Source: JARRON01 sp037383845 | GTDB lineage: Bacteria > Pseudomonadota > Gammaproteobacteria > Steroidobacterales > XN24 | DNA length: 35,687 nt | Direction of reading: 5' to 3' | NCBI GenBank assembly: GCA_037383845.1 | Contig: JARRON010000018.1 | Coordinates: 1 to 35,687 of the forward strand | Part shown: positions 25,244 through 33,500 of the stretch, in pieces | Layout: every line of letters starts with the position of its first letter | Numbering within the stretch: the stretch's first letter is position 1 | Notes under the pieces: generated by a model | Told to the model about the DNA's origin: nothing | What the model saw: only the letters and a program-made list of their open reading frames with translations | Databases searched by the model: none | Program-made: the position numbers and the translations under genes

Positions 25244-26115
25244 GCGGCGACGCCGAGAAGCGTCGCAATGGAGATGACGGTCAGCCAGATCACCACGCTG
25301 CGCTTCACCAGGTCCAGCGCGGCCCGGGCGCGGCCGGTGGCGTCCAGGTCGGCGCACCGGCCCCGGATGGCCCCTACGCCGGCAGCAGCGAGCACTTCCT
25401 CGCTGGCCCGCAGGAACCGGTCAGACGTTTCCCGGTAGAGCCTTTTCCAGTCCTCCGCCGCGTCCTCGAAGCTGCCGGCCACGGCGTAGGTCAGGGCGAG
25501 AGCCCTCGCCGGCAGCCAGGCGACGATCTCGTAGAGCACCAGGATGGTGGAATCCGGCGCCTCGCCCCGGCGGTGGGCCTCGAACACCGAGCGCCTGCGA
25601 AACAGGTCGGCCACCCGGAATCCCCAGGCGCCCGCCGGCCCCAGGAGCATGAACCAGAACAGCACCCCGAAGATCCGGTGATTGGCCTGCACCAGCACCG
25701 CGGATTCCATCGCGGCTGCGCCGCCGCGGGGGACCTCGTACGGCGCCTCGGTCAGGCCCCGGGCGATGGTGGCCGCATCGGCCGCGTCGCCGCCGTCCAG
25801 GACCCGCAGGTACGCCTGCACTTCCTCGAACAGGTCCCGGGGGCCCAGGCTGAACACGAGCACGCCGGCGGCGAAAAGCACGTATAGCAACCCCGACAGG
25901 ACGTGCCCGAAGGCGAGCCCCACCCATGCGACCGGCACGACGGGGATACCGATAACGGCGATTCCCACCATCCACGGAAGGGGCGCCGGCAGACGCCGCA
26001 TCCAGTCCATGCCGAGATCGAACCAGCCGTCGAGCCAGCGCATCTCCCTCAGGTGAAGCAGGCGCGTCAGCAGCCGCTCCAGCAGCAGACCCAGAAAGAG
26101 CGCAAGGAGATTCAT
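25240..26115 (-). CDS. ampE: AmpE-like (CobD/CbiB-superfamily) inner-membrane protein
   Basis: This 291-aa protein has four or five hydrophobic segments: residues ~2-14, 45-65, 65-85, ~155-175, and the C-terminal VVIWLTVISIATLLGVA. The pattern MNLLALFLGLLLERLLTRL at the start and the IVAWLPARALALTYAVAGSFEDAAEDW segment fit AmpE, which accompanies AmpD in beta-lactamase induction regions and has no firm molecular function. AmpE is distantly related to the cobalamin-synthesis membrane protein CbiB/CobD, so a link to the btuF gene it overlaps (4 bp) is conceivable. Its ATG overlaps the ampD stop (ATGA, 26115-26112). Confidence 0.8.
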   Translation of the reverse strand: MNLLALFLGLLLERLLTRLLHLREMRWLDGWFDLGMDWMRRLPAPLPWMVGIAVIGIPVVPVAWVGLAFGHVLSGLLYVLFAAGVLVFSLGPRDLFEEVQAYLRVLDGGDAADAATIARGLTEAPYEVPRGGAAAMESAVLVQANHRIFGVLFWFMLLGPAGAWGFRVADLFRRRSVFEAHRRGEAPDSTILVLYEIVAWLPARALALTYAVAGSFEDAAEDWKRLYRETSDRFLRASEEVLAAAGVGAIRGRCADLDATGRARAALDLVKRSVVIWLTVISIATLLGVAA

Positions 26116-26696
26116 GAGCTGTCGCCGGCAGTATAGCGGGCGGGGCCCAGGAGCCGGTGCAGGCGTGCCCAGTCGAAACCGGGGCCCGGGTCGGTCTTGC
26201 GCCCCGGCGCGATGTCGCTGTGGCCGGCGAGCCTTGCCGGCGACAGCGACGGGTAGGCGCGGCACAAGGCCCGGATCACGGCCGCCAGTCGGCGGTACTG
26301 GCGCCAGTGAAAAGGACCCGTATCGGTGCCTTCCAGCTCGATGCCCACGGAAAAGTCGTTGCAGGCCGTTCGCCCCTGCCAGCACGACGGGCCCGCGTGC
26401 CAGGCGCGGCGGTGGAAAGGCACGTACTGCACCAGGCCCCCGTCCCGCCGGATCAGCATGTGAGCCGAGACCTTCATCCCCGCGATCTCCCGGAAATAGG
26501 GGTCCAGGGCCGGGTCCAGGCGATTCGTGAACAGCTGGTCAATCCAGGGTCCGCCGAAGCGGCCCGGTGGCAGGGAGATGGCGTGGACCACGATGAGCTC
26601 CGGAGCGACACCCCCGGGGCGGGCGTCCTGGTTCGGCGAGTTCACCTGGCGGGCGGCGGGCATCCGCCCGGTCCGCCGATCCACCCGGAAGTTCAT
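26112..26696 (-). CDS. ampD: 1,6-anhydro-N-acetylmuramyl-L-alanine amidase AmpD
   Basis: This 194-aa cytosolic zinc amidase cleaves the peptide from anhydromuropeptides during wall recycling, which keeps the AmpR inducer low. The zinc ligands are H38 (VVHAISLPPG), H159 (AGHSDIAPGRKTDPG) and D169. E120 and K167 are the catalytic candidates. FGGPWIDQLFTN, SAHMLIRRDG and WHAGPSCWQGR match the family. The N-terminus is uncertain: ATG 26696 has AGG four bases before it and fits the family length; ATGs at 26714 and 26747 are alternatives. It heads ampD-ampE-btuF and is divergent from argE, with a gap of about 96 bp. No ampR or ampC is seen. Confidence 0.93.
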   Translation of the reverse strand: MNFRVDRRTGRMPAARQVNSPNQDARPGGVAPELIVVHAISLPPGRFGGPWIDQLFTNRLDPALDPYFREIAGMKVSAHMLIRRDGGLVQYVPFHRRAWHAGPSCWQGRTACNDFSVGIELEGTDTGPFHWRQYRRLAAVIRALCRAYPSLSPARLAGHSDIAPGRKTDPGPGFDWARLHRLLGPARYTAGDSS

Positions 26697-26792
26697 TCGC
26701 CTGCGCTTTGCCATGGACAACAGAGTCTGCACCGGCGGAGTCGGCATCGCCACCTTGCGCCCGGTCGGGCGGGCCGGGATCATGGCGCGAGC

Positions 26793-27956
26793 ATGACTCC
26801 GTCCCTGCCCTCCCTGGAATCCATGATCCGTCGCCTGGTGGCGATCCCGTCCGTGAGCAGCCCCCGCCGGGACCTGGACCAGGGCAACCGCGCGGTCTGC
26901 GAGGCGGTCGGGGAGTGGATGGAGCACCTCGGCCTGTCAGTGCAAATCCGCCCGCTGCCCGGCGCAGGCCACAAGTTCAATCTCATCGCCCGGGCCGGCG
27001 GCGATGCCGACGACGGCCTGGTCCTCTCCGGCCACACCGACACCGTTCCGTGGGACGACGGCGCGTGGCGCCTGGACCCCTTCGAGGGCGTCGTACGCGA
27101 CGGCCGGCTTTACGGGCTGGGCAGCGCCGACATGAAGTCGTTTTTCGCCGTGGTGGCCCACGCCCTGCGCAGGCTCGACCTGGACCGTCTCCGGCGACCC
27201 CTGGTGGTGCTGGCCACCGCGGACGAGGAAAGCGGCATGGCCGGCGCCCGGGCGCTGGCGGACGCAGGTCAGCGTCCCGGCGCCCGGGTGATTATCGGCG
27301 AGCCCACCGGGCTTGTGCCGGTCAACCGCCACAAGGGCATCCTGATGGAGCAGGTGAGGCTGCAGGGCCGCAGCGGCCACTCCAGCGATCCCGCCGCGGG
27401 CCTCAATGCCATCGACGGCATGGGTGAGGTGGTAAGAGCGCTCCAGGATTTCCGGCGCGACATCGCCGGCCGATTCCGGGACGAGGCTTTCGCCGTGCCC
27501 GAGGCGACCCTGAACTTCGGCCGGATCGAGGGCGGCGACAGCCCAAACCGCATCTGCGGCAGCTGCACCCTGTCCCTGGACCTGCGCACCCCTCCCGGCG
27601 GCCGCGTTTCCGCCCTGCGGGAGGAACTCCGCCGGGCGGTCTGCCAGCGGCTGGAGAACTCGGGCTTCCGCATCGGGTTCGACGCCCTTTTCGAGGGCGT
27701 GGATCCCCTCGAGCCCGGGGAGACAGACGTCCTGGCACGTGCCTGTGCCGAAGCCGCCGGCCACGCCTGCGCCGCGGTCTCGTTCGGGACAGAGGGCCCC
27801 TTCTTCCGGCGCCTGGGTATGGAAGTGGTCATCCTCGGGCCCGGCGACATTGCCGTGGCCCACCAGCCGGACGAGTCCATCGAACTGGCCGAGGCGGAAA
27901 GGGCCGTGGACCTGCTGGCCGGACTTGTCCACCGATTCTGCATCGACGGGTCATGA
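26793..27956 (+). CDS. argE: Acetylornithine deacetylase
   Basis: This 387-aa M20 metallohydrolase removes acetate from N-acetylornithine in arginine synthesis. The dinuclear-metal ligands are visible: H81 and D83 (SGHTDTVPWDDG), D113 (GLGSADMKSFF), and E145/E146 (ATADEESGMAGA). KGILMEQVRLQGRSGHSSDPAAGLNAID begins the dimerisation domain. GRLYGLGSADMKSFF is closer to ArgE than to DapE. The ribosome site before ATG 26793 is weak. Its stop overlaps the bioA start as ATGA (27953-27956). No other arginine genes are near, and pairing with biotin synthesis is unexpected. Confidence 0.92.
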   Translation: MTPSLPSLESMIRRLVAIPSVSSPRRDLDQGNRAVCEAVGEWMEHLGLSVQIRPLPGAGHKFNLIARAGGDADDGLVLSGHTDTVPWDDGAWRLDPFEGVVRDGRLYGLGSADMKSFFAVVAHALRRLDLDRLRRPLVVLATADEESGMAGARALADAGQRPGARVIIGEPTGLVPVNRHKGILMEQVRLQGRSGHSSDPAAGLNAIDGMGEVVRALQDFRRDIAGRFRDEAFAVPEATLNFGRIEGGDSPNRICGSCTLSLDLRTPPGGRVSALREELRRAVCQRLENSGFRIGFDALFEGVDPLEPGETDVLARACAEAAGHACAAVSFGTEGPFFRRLGMEVVILGPGDIAVAHQPDESIELAEAERAVDLLAGLVHRFCIDGS

Positions 27957-29314
27957 CCATGGACAACGCCTCCCTGATTGCCAGAGACCTGGCCTGCGTA
28001 TGGCATCCCTGCACCCAGATGAAGGATCACGAAGCCGAGCTTCCCCTGATCCCGATCCGCCGCGGCGAGGGCGTCTGGCTCGAGGATTTCGACGGCCGGC
28101 GCTACCTGGACGCGGTGAGTTCCTGGTGGGTGAACCTTTTCGGCCACGCCAACCCCCGCATCGCCGATGCGGTGAGGGACCAGCTCCGCGACCTCGAGCA
28201 CGTCATGCTGGCGGGATTCACCCACGAGCCCGTGGTCGCCCTCTCCGAGGCCCTCGCCCGGATCACGCCCGAAGGGCTGACCCGCAGCTTTTACGCCGAC
28301 AACGGCTCCTCCGCGGTGGAGGTGGCCCTGAAGATGAGCTTTCACTACTGGCTGAACCGTGGCGAGGCGGGGCGCCGCCGCTTCGTGGCCCTCGAGAACA
28401 GCTACCACGGCGAGACTCTCGGCGCCCTGGCCGTGGGCGACGTGGCGCTTTACAAGGACACCTACCGGCCCCTGCTGATGGACTGCATCACCGTCCCGTC
28501 CCCGGACTGCTACAGCGCCGAGCCCGGGGAGAACTGGGACGAGTGCGCCGAACGCCGGCTGGTGTCCCTCGCCGAGACCCTGGCCCGCCACGAGGGCGAG
28601 ATCTGCGCCGTCATCGTGGAACCGCTGGTGCAATGCGCCGGCAGCATGCGCATGTATCCGCCCTCCTACCTGGCCGGGCTTCGGCGGCTCTGCAACGCAC
28701 ACCAGGTGCACCTGATCGCCGACGAGATCGCCACCGGCTTCGGCCGGACCGGCACGCTGTTTGCATGCGAACAGGCCGGTGTCTCCCCGGACTTCCTCTG
28801 CCTGTCCAAGGGCCTGACCGGAGGATTCCTTCCGCTATCGGTGGTGCTTACCGGCGAGGAGGTCTATTCGGCCTTCTACGACGACTACCGGACGCTGCGA
28901 GCCTTCCTTCACTCCCACAGCTACACGGGCAATCCCCTGGCCTGCGCGGCGGCACTGGCAACCGTGGCGATCTTCGAGGAACAAGACGTCATCGGCGCCA
29001 ACCGGGTCCTGGCGGCACGCATGGGAGAGGCCGTGGCCGAGCTGGCGGACCATCCCCACGTCGGCGAAGTGCGGCAGACGGGCATGATCCTGGCCATGGA
29101 GATGGCGAAGAACGGCCGCACCCGGGAGCCGTTTCCCTGGCAGGAACGCCGGGGCATCCGGGTCTACCGTCATGCCCTTTCCCGGGGCGTCCTGCTCCGC
29201 CCCCTGGGCAACGTGGTCTATTTCATGCCGCCCTACGTCATCGACGAAGCCGGCATCGAGCTGATGGCGCAGACCGCCATCGAGGCCATCAACCTGGCCA
29301 CCCGGGACGACTAG
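27953..29314 (+). CDS. bioA: Adenosylmethionine-8-amino-7-oxononanoate aminotransferase
   Basis: This 453-aa class III PLP aminotransferase converts 8-amino-7-oxononanoate (KAPA) to 7,8-diaminononanoate in biotin synthesis, with SAM as amino donor. WHPCTQMKDHE near the N-terminus and WWVNLFGHANPRI are BioA signatures. YADNGSSAVEVALKM binds the PLP phosphate, DEIATGFGRTG holds the PLP-binding Asp, and K286 (LSKGLTGGF) is the Schiff-base lysine. ATG 27953 overlaps the argE stop; ATG 27959 is an alternative. rsmE starts 2 bp after its stop, an order (bioA-rsmE) I recall from Pseudomonas. No bioB/F/C/D is visible. Confidence 0.96.
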   Translation: MTMDNASLIARDLACVWHPCTQMKDHEAELPLIPIRRGEGVWLEDFDGRRYLDAVSSWWVNLFGHANPRIADAVRDQLRDLEHVMLAGFTHEPVVALSEALARITPEGLTRSFYADNGSSAVEVALKMSFHYWLNRGEAGRRRFVALENSYHGETLGALAVGDVALYKDTYRPLLMDCITVPSPDCYSAEPGENWDECAERRLVSLAETLARHEGEICAVIVEPLVQCAGSMRMYPPSYLAGLRRLCNAHQVHLIADEIATGFGRTGTLFACEQAGVSPDFLCLSKGLTGGFLPLSVVLTGEEVYSAFYDDYRTLRAFLHSHSYTGNPLACAAALATVAIFEEQDVIGANRVLAARMGEAVAELADHPHVGEVRQTGMILAMEMAKNGRTREPFPWQERRGIRVYRHALSRGVLLRPLGNVVYFMPPYVIDEAGIELMAQTAIEAINLATRDD

Positions 29315-29316
29315 CC

Positions 29317-30069
29317 GTGTCGCGGGTGCCCCGCGTCTACGTGGCCGACGGGATCCCGGGCCCGGGCGAACTGGTGCTCGAGGAGGCAGCGGCCACCCAC
29401 CTGGCTCAGGTCCTTCGCGCCCGGCCCGGAGACGAGGTGGTGCTCTTCGATGGCCGCGGCGGCGAGTATCCGGCCACGGTCGTGGAGACCGGGCGCCGAC
29501 GCCTGCGCCTGGAGGCAGGCCCGCGACAGGCCGTGGAGCGGGAGCCTCCCCTTCCGGTAGTGCTGCTGCAGGGGCTGTGCCGGGGCGAGCGCATGGACCT
29601 GGTGGTGAGAAAGGCCACGGAGCTGGGGGCCTCGGCCATACTGCCCGTGGTGACGGAGCGCACCGTTGTGAAGCTCGACGCCCGGCGGCTGCAGAACCGG
29701 CTCACACATTGGCGGGCCATCGTGGTCAGCGCCTGCGAGCAGTGCGGCCGCAACCGGCTGCCGGAGGTGCTCGAACCCGAGCCGGCGGCCACCGCGGTGG
29801 AGCAGTTCCCGGCGGCGCTGAAGCTCATGCTGGATCCCACCGGGACGGCGTCCCTCCAGACGCTGCCCTCGCCCGATCCGGCCGGCGGGGTTGCCCTCCT
29901 GGTGGGCCCCGAGGGTGGGCTGACCGACGCCGAGCGGGCCCGGGCCAGGGAAGCCGGTTACGCCGGCCTGCGCCTGGGGCCCCGGGTGCTCCGCACCGAG
30001 ACTGCCGCCATCACCGGAGTGGCGGTCCTGCAGGCCCGCTTCGGCGACCTGGGAGGGCCGGCGGGCTAG
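29317..30069 (+). CDS. rsmE: 16S rRNA m3U1498 methyltransferase RsmE
   Basis: This 250-aa SPOUT-fold enzyme methylates U1498 of 16S rRNA using SAM. An N-terminal PUA-like domain (VYVADGIPGPGELVLEEAAATHL) is followed by LLQGLCRGERMDLVVRKATELG. ACEQCGRNRLPEV precedes the knot region LLVGPEGGLTDAERA and LGPRVLRTETAAI. The start is GTG 29317, two bases after the bioA stop. Its stop shares the tetranucleotide CTAG (30066-30069) with the convergent chpC-like gene. Confidence 0.95.
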   Translation: MSRVPRVYVADGIPGPGELVLEEAAATHLAQVLRARPGDEVVLFDGRGGEYPATVVETGRRRLRLEAGPRQAVEREPPLPVVLLQGLCRGERMDLVVRKATELGASAILPVVTERTVVKLDARRLQNRLTHWRAIVVSACEQCGRNRLPEVLEPEPAATAVEQFPAALKLMLDPTGTASLQTLPSPDPAGGVALLVGPEGGLTDAERARAREAGYAGLRLGPRVLRTETAAITGVAVLQARFGDLGGPAG

Positions 30070-30557
30070 TCTTCGGCGTCGATCTGGCCTTCCGCCTGGA
30101 GCAGCTCAGCGATTTCCGCCTCCAGGCTTTCAAGGTCCGGGATGAGGGGCGTTTCGTTCAGCAGTTTCACGCGGCACAACACCGGAGCGTCATCGATGTC
30201 GGAGCCCTCCGGGTCCGGCGCGATGACTTCCTCGCTGACTCTCACAAGCTGGGGAAGACCCTGGCAAAGCATGGCCATGCCGCCGCGCCCGAGGCGGCCC
30301 GTCAGGCTCCTCAGGATGACCGCCCGGCTGCGGCCGCCGATCTCCGGCACGTCGTCGCCGCAGGCGGCCTCGAAGGACACCAGCGGCACCACCCGGTCCG
30401 ACCAGGCCACGTCGCCGATCAGCCAGGCGGGGCCTTCTTCCCGCAGGCGGAACCGGCCCAGCCCGATGACCTCGGCCACGCAGGCCCGGGGCACGAGAAG
30501 CCTGCGGCCAACGATAGGCACCAGGAGGCTGTAGAGCAGGTCCTGTTCCTCAGCCAT
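30066..30557 (-). CDS. chpC: CheW-domain protein, ChpC-like
   Basis: This 163-aa single-domain CheW-like adaptor has LLYSLLVPIVGRRLLVPRACVAEV at the start, RVVPLVSFEAACG in the middle and a C-terminal acidic helix. CheW proteins connect receptors to CheA. It lies directly after the ChpA-like kinase, overlapping it by 8 bp, with GAGGAGG six bases before ATG 30557, inside the kinase gene. In Pseudomonas chpC occupies the place between chpA and bioA-rsmE (from memory), so ChpC is the best match; the symbol is given on context plus domain. Confidence 0.8.
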   Translation of the reverse strand: MAEEQDLLYSLLVPIVGRRLLVPRACVAEVIGLGRFRLREEGPAWLIGDVAWSDRVVPLVSFEAACGDDVPEIGGRSRAVILRSLTGRLGRGGMAMLCQGLPQLVRVSEEVIAPDPEGSDIDDAPVLCRVKLLNETPLIPDLESLEAEIAELLQAEGQIDAED

Positions 30558-33500
30558 CGGCGGCCTCCTCGCCGCTTCCCTTGCCCGCCAGGTTCTCGAT
30601 GGCTGCCAGCAGGTCGCTCTCCTGGTACGGCTTGCCCAGGTAGTGGTCCACGCCGATGTCGAAGGCACGGCTGCGGTGCTTGTCACCGACCCGGGAGGTG
30701 ATCATGACGATGGGAATGTGCCGGAGCCGCGGATCGTTCCGCACGTGGGAGGCCACCTCGTAGCCGTCCATGCGCGGCATCTCGATGTCCAGCAGCATGA
30801 CATCGGGCACCTGTTCCTGAAGCAGGGTCACCGCTTCCACGCCGTCCCGGGCGGTGACCACGCGCATGCCGTTGCGCTCCAGCAGCCGCTCCGTGACCCG
30901 GCGAACGGTGATGGAGTCGTCCACGACCATGACGAAGACCCGGTCGTCCTCCCTGGGCTCCTTCGGCGCGGGCGCGGCCGCCGGAGCCGGGAGGGCCTCC
31001 TGGGCCCGTATCAGGGCCGCCACGTCCAGGATCAGCACGATGCGGCCGTCGCCCAGAATGGTGGCGCCGGCGATGCCCCTGATGCTCGTGAGCTGGGGCC
31101 CCAGAGCCTTCACCACGATCTCCCGGGCGCCCAGCATCTCGTCGCTGAGCAGCGCTGTGGGCTGACCCCCGGTGCGGACCAGTATGGCCGGCACGGCGCC
31201 GGATTCCGGCAGCGGCGCGGCCTCGCCGTCCACGAGGGCGCCGACGTGCTGGAAGCGGTAGTCCTCGTCTCCGTAGCGGTAGGGCACCGCCTCCGGGCCC
31301 AGGTAGCGGCCGAGCTCGGCCGCGGGCACGCGCACCACGCCTTCCACGGCGGGCAACGGCAGGGCGTACCACTCGGATCCGGCCCGCACGATGAGGGCCT
31401 GGGTGATGGCCCGGGTGAAGGGCAGCCGTATCTCGAAGCGCGCCCCGCTGCCGGGCCTGCTTTCGATGTGGAGCGTGCCACCGAGCCCGCGGATCTCGCT
31501 GGCGACCACGTCCATACCCACGCCGCGGCCCGCGGACTGGGTGAGCGCTTCAGCGGTGCTGAACCCGGGCTCCAGGATCAGCCGCGCCGCCTCGGCCTCC
31601 GTGAGACTGCCGCCGGGCTCGATGAGGCCGGTGGCCTCGGCCCTGCGCCGGATAGCGTCGGTGTCCAGGCCGGCGCCGTCGTCGCTGACCTCCACCACCA
31701 CCTCGGCCCCTTCCCTGCGGACGCTGACGCCAAGCCGACCGGTCTCGGGCTTGCCCCGCTCACGGCGGATCTCCGGGGGCTCGATGCCGTGGATGACGGC
31801 ATTGCGCAGCAGGTGTTCCAGGGGCGCCAGCATCCGCTCCATGACCTGCCGGTCCAGCTCGGCGGTACCGCCTTCCACCTGCAAGTCCGCTCGCCGGCCG
31901 TGCTCGCTGGCGGTCTGGCGCACCAGCCGGGACAGCCGCTGGGCGTGCCGGTTGAAGGGCACCATGCGGGTACGCATGAGGCCGTCCTGAAGCTCGCTGA
32001 CGGCACGGGACTGTTGCACCAGCAGATTCTCCGCCTCCCGAACCCGGTCCCCGAGCAGGTCCTGGATGCTGGCCACGTCCGAGGACGTCTCCGCCAGGGC
32101 CCGGGAGAGCTGCTGGATCGTGGAATACCGGTCCAGCTCCAGGGGATCGAACTCGCCCCGGGCGTCCATTTCCCCCTCGTGGCGGGTCAGGATCTGGGCC
32201 TCGGTTTCCATCTCCAGCTTCCGCAGCTGGTCCCGGAGCCGGATCACCGTGCCCGCCAGCTCCTGGAGATTGAACTCGATGGAACCGACCTGCTCTTCCA
32301 GGCGGGAGCGGAAGATGCCCACCTCCCCGGCGCTGTTGAGCAGCTGTTCCAGCAGGTCGGCATCCACCCGGGCCAGCTCCTGGCGGGGCGGAGGCGACGC
32401 GGCGGTCGCAGCCGGCAGCGGGACTTCCGGCGGCGCCGGTCGCGGTGGCGGCGACGGCGGGGCACCCCACTGGATGACCGGGGGCTGCGCCGGGCCCGGC
32501 TCGGGCGGGGGCCCGGGAATCTCCGGGACGGGTGGCTCGGGTGCTTCCGGCGGGGGAACCGCTTCCGCCGGTGCCGCGGGCGGAGACTCCGCCGCAGCGG
32601 GGGGCTCCGTTGCCGCCTCTCCGGGCTCCGGTTCGCCGCCAGCAACTTCTTCCCCGGCCGGCTCCTCTGCCGCGGGAAGTTCCGCTTCCGCCGGCTCGCC
32701 GGCTGCCTCCCCGATCCCGGGAACAGGCGCCTCGGGCGCCGGGTGTTCAGTCTCCGGCGCCGGCACAACGGGCTCACTCTCGCCGGCCAGGGCCGCGTCC
32801 AGGCGACCGGCAAGATCCGGCCGGGCTGCGGGCATCTGGCCCGAAGAGACGGTATCGAGCATGGCGGCCAGAGCGTCCAGGCAATCCTGGGCCAGGTCCG
32901 CGGTGCCGGCCGCCGCCTGCTGGCGACCCTCCGCCAGGGCCTCGAACAGCGACTCCATCTGGTGGCTGAAATCGCCCATCACCGAGATTCCGGCGAGTCG
33001 CGCACCGCCCTTGAGCGTGTGCAGGTGCCGCTGCAGGCTCCTGAGGGCGTCCCCGGTGTCAGCACCGGCCCGCCAGCGCGCCATGGCGCCCTGGCTTTCT
33101 TCAAGAATCTCGGCGGCTTCCTCGCAGAAAAGCGCGGCGATCTCGGCGTCCAGTTCCTCGGTCGGCTCCGCCTCCCCGTCCCCGGCCTCGGCCCGCAGCT
33201 GGTATTCGTCGTGCAGTGCCCGTATGGCGTCGGCCACTTCCCGGTCCGGTTCTCCCGGACCGCGCCCCTCCTGCAGCCCCTGCACCACCGCGTCCACGGC
33301 CCCGATGGCCTCTTCCAGCAGTCGCAGGCCTTCCTCGGGCAGCCCTGCGCGGTCGTCGTAAAGGCGGCGCAGGTATTCGTTCAGGGGCCGGGCGACGGCC
33401 ACGGCCGAGGCCACGCCGGCCATGTTGGCGCTGCCGGCCAGGGTGTGGCTGGCCCGGTGGGCGTCCTCCGTCACGGTGAAGGGGGGGCTGCGCAGCCGGC

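Noticed and set aside
32385..32790. Pro/Ala/Glu-rich repetitive-looking tract as a separate repeat element
   Set aside because: It is in frame within the kinase gene between the third HPt and the dimerisation domain. It is compositional linker bias with no periodic unit.
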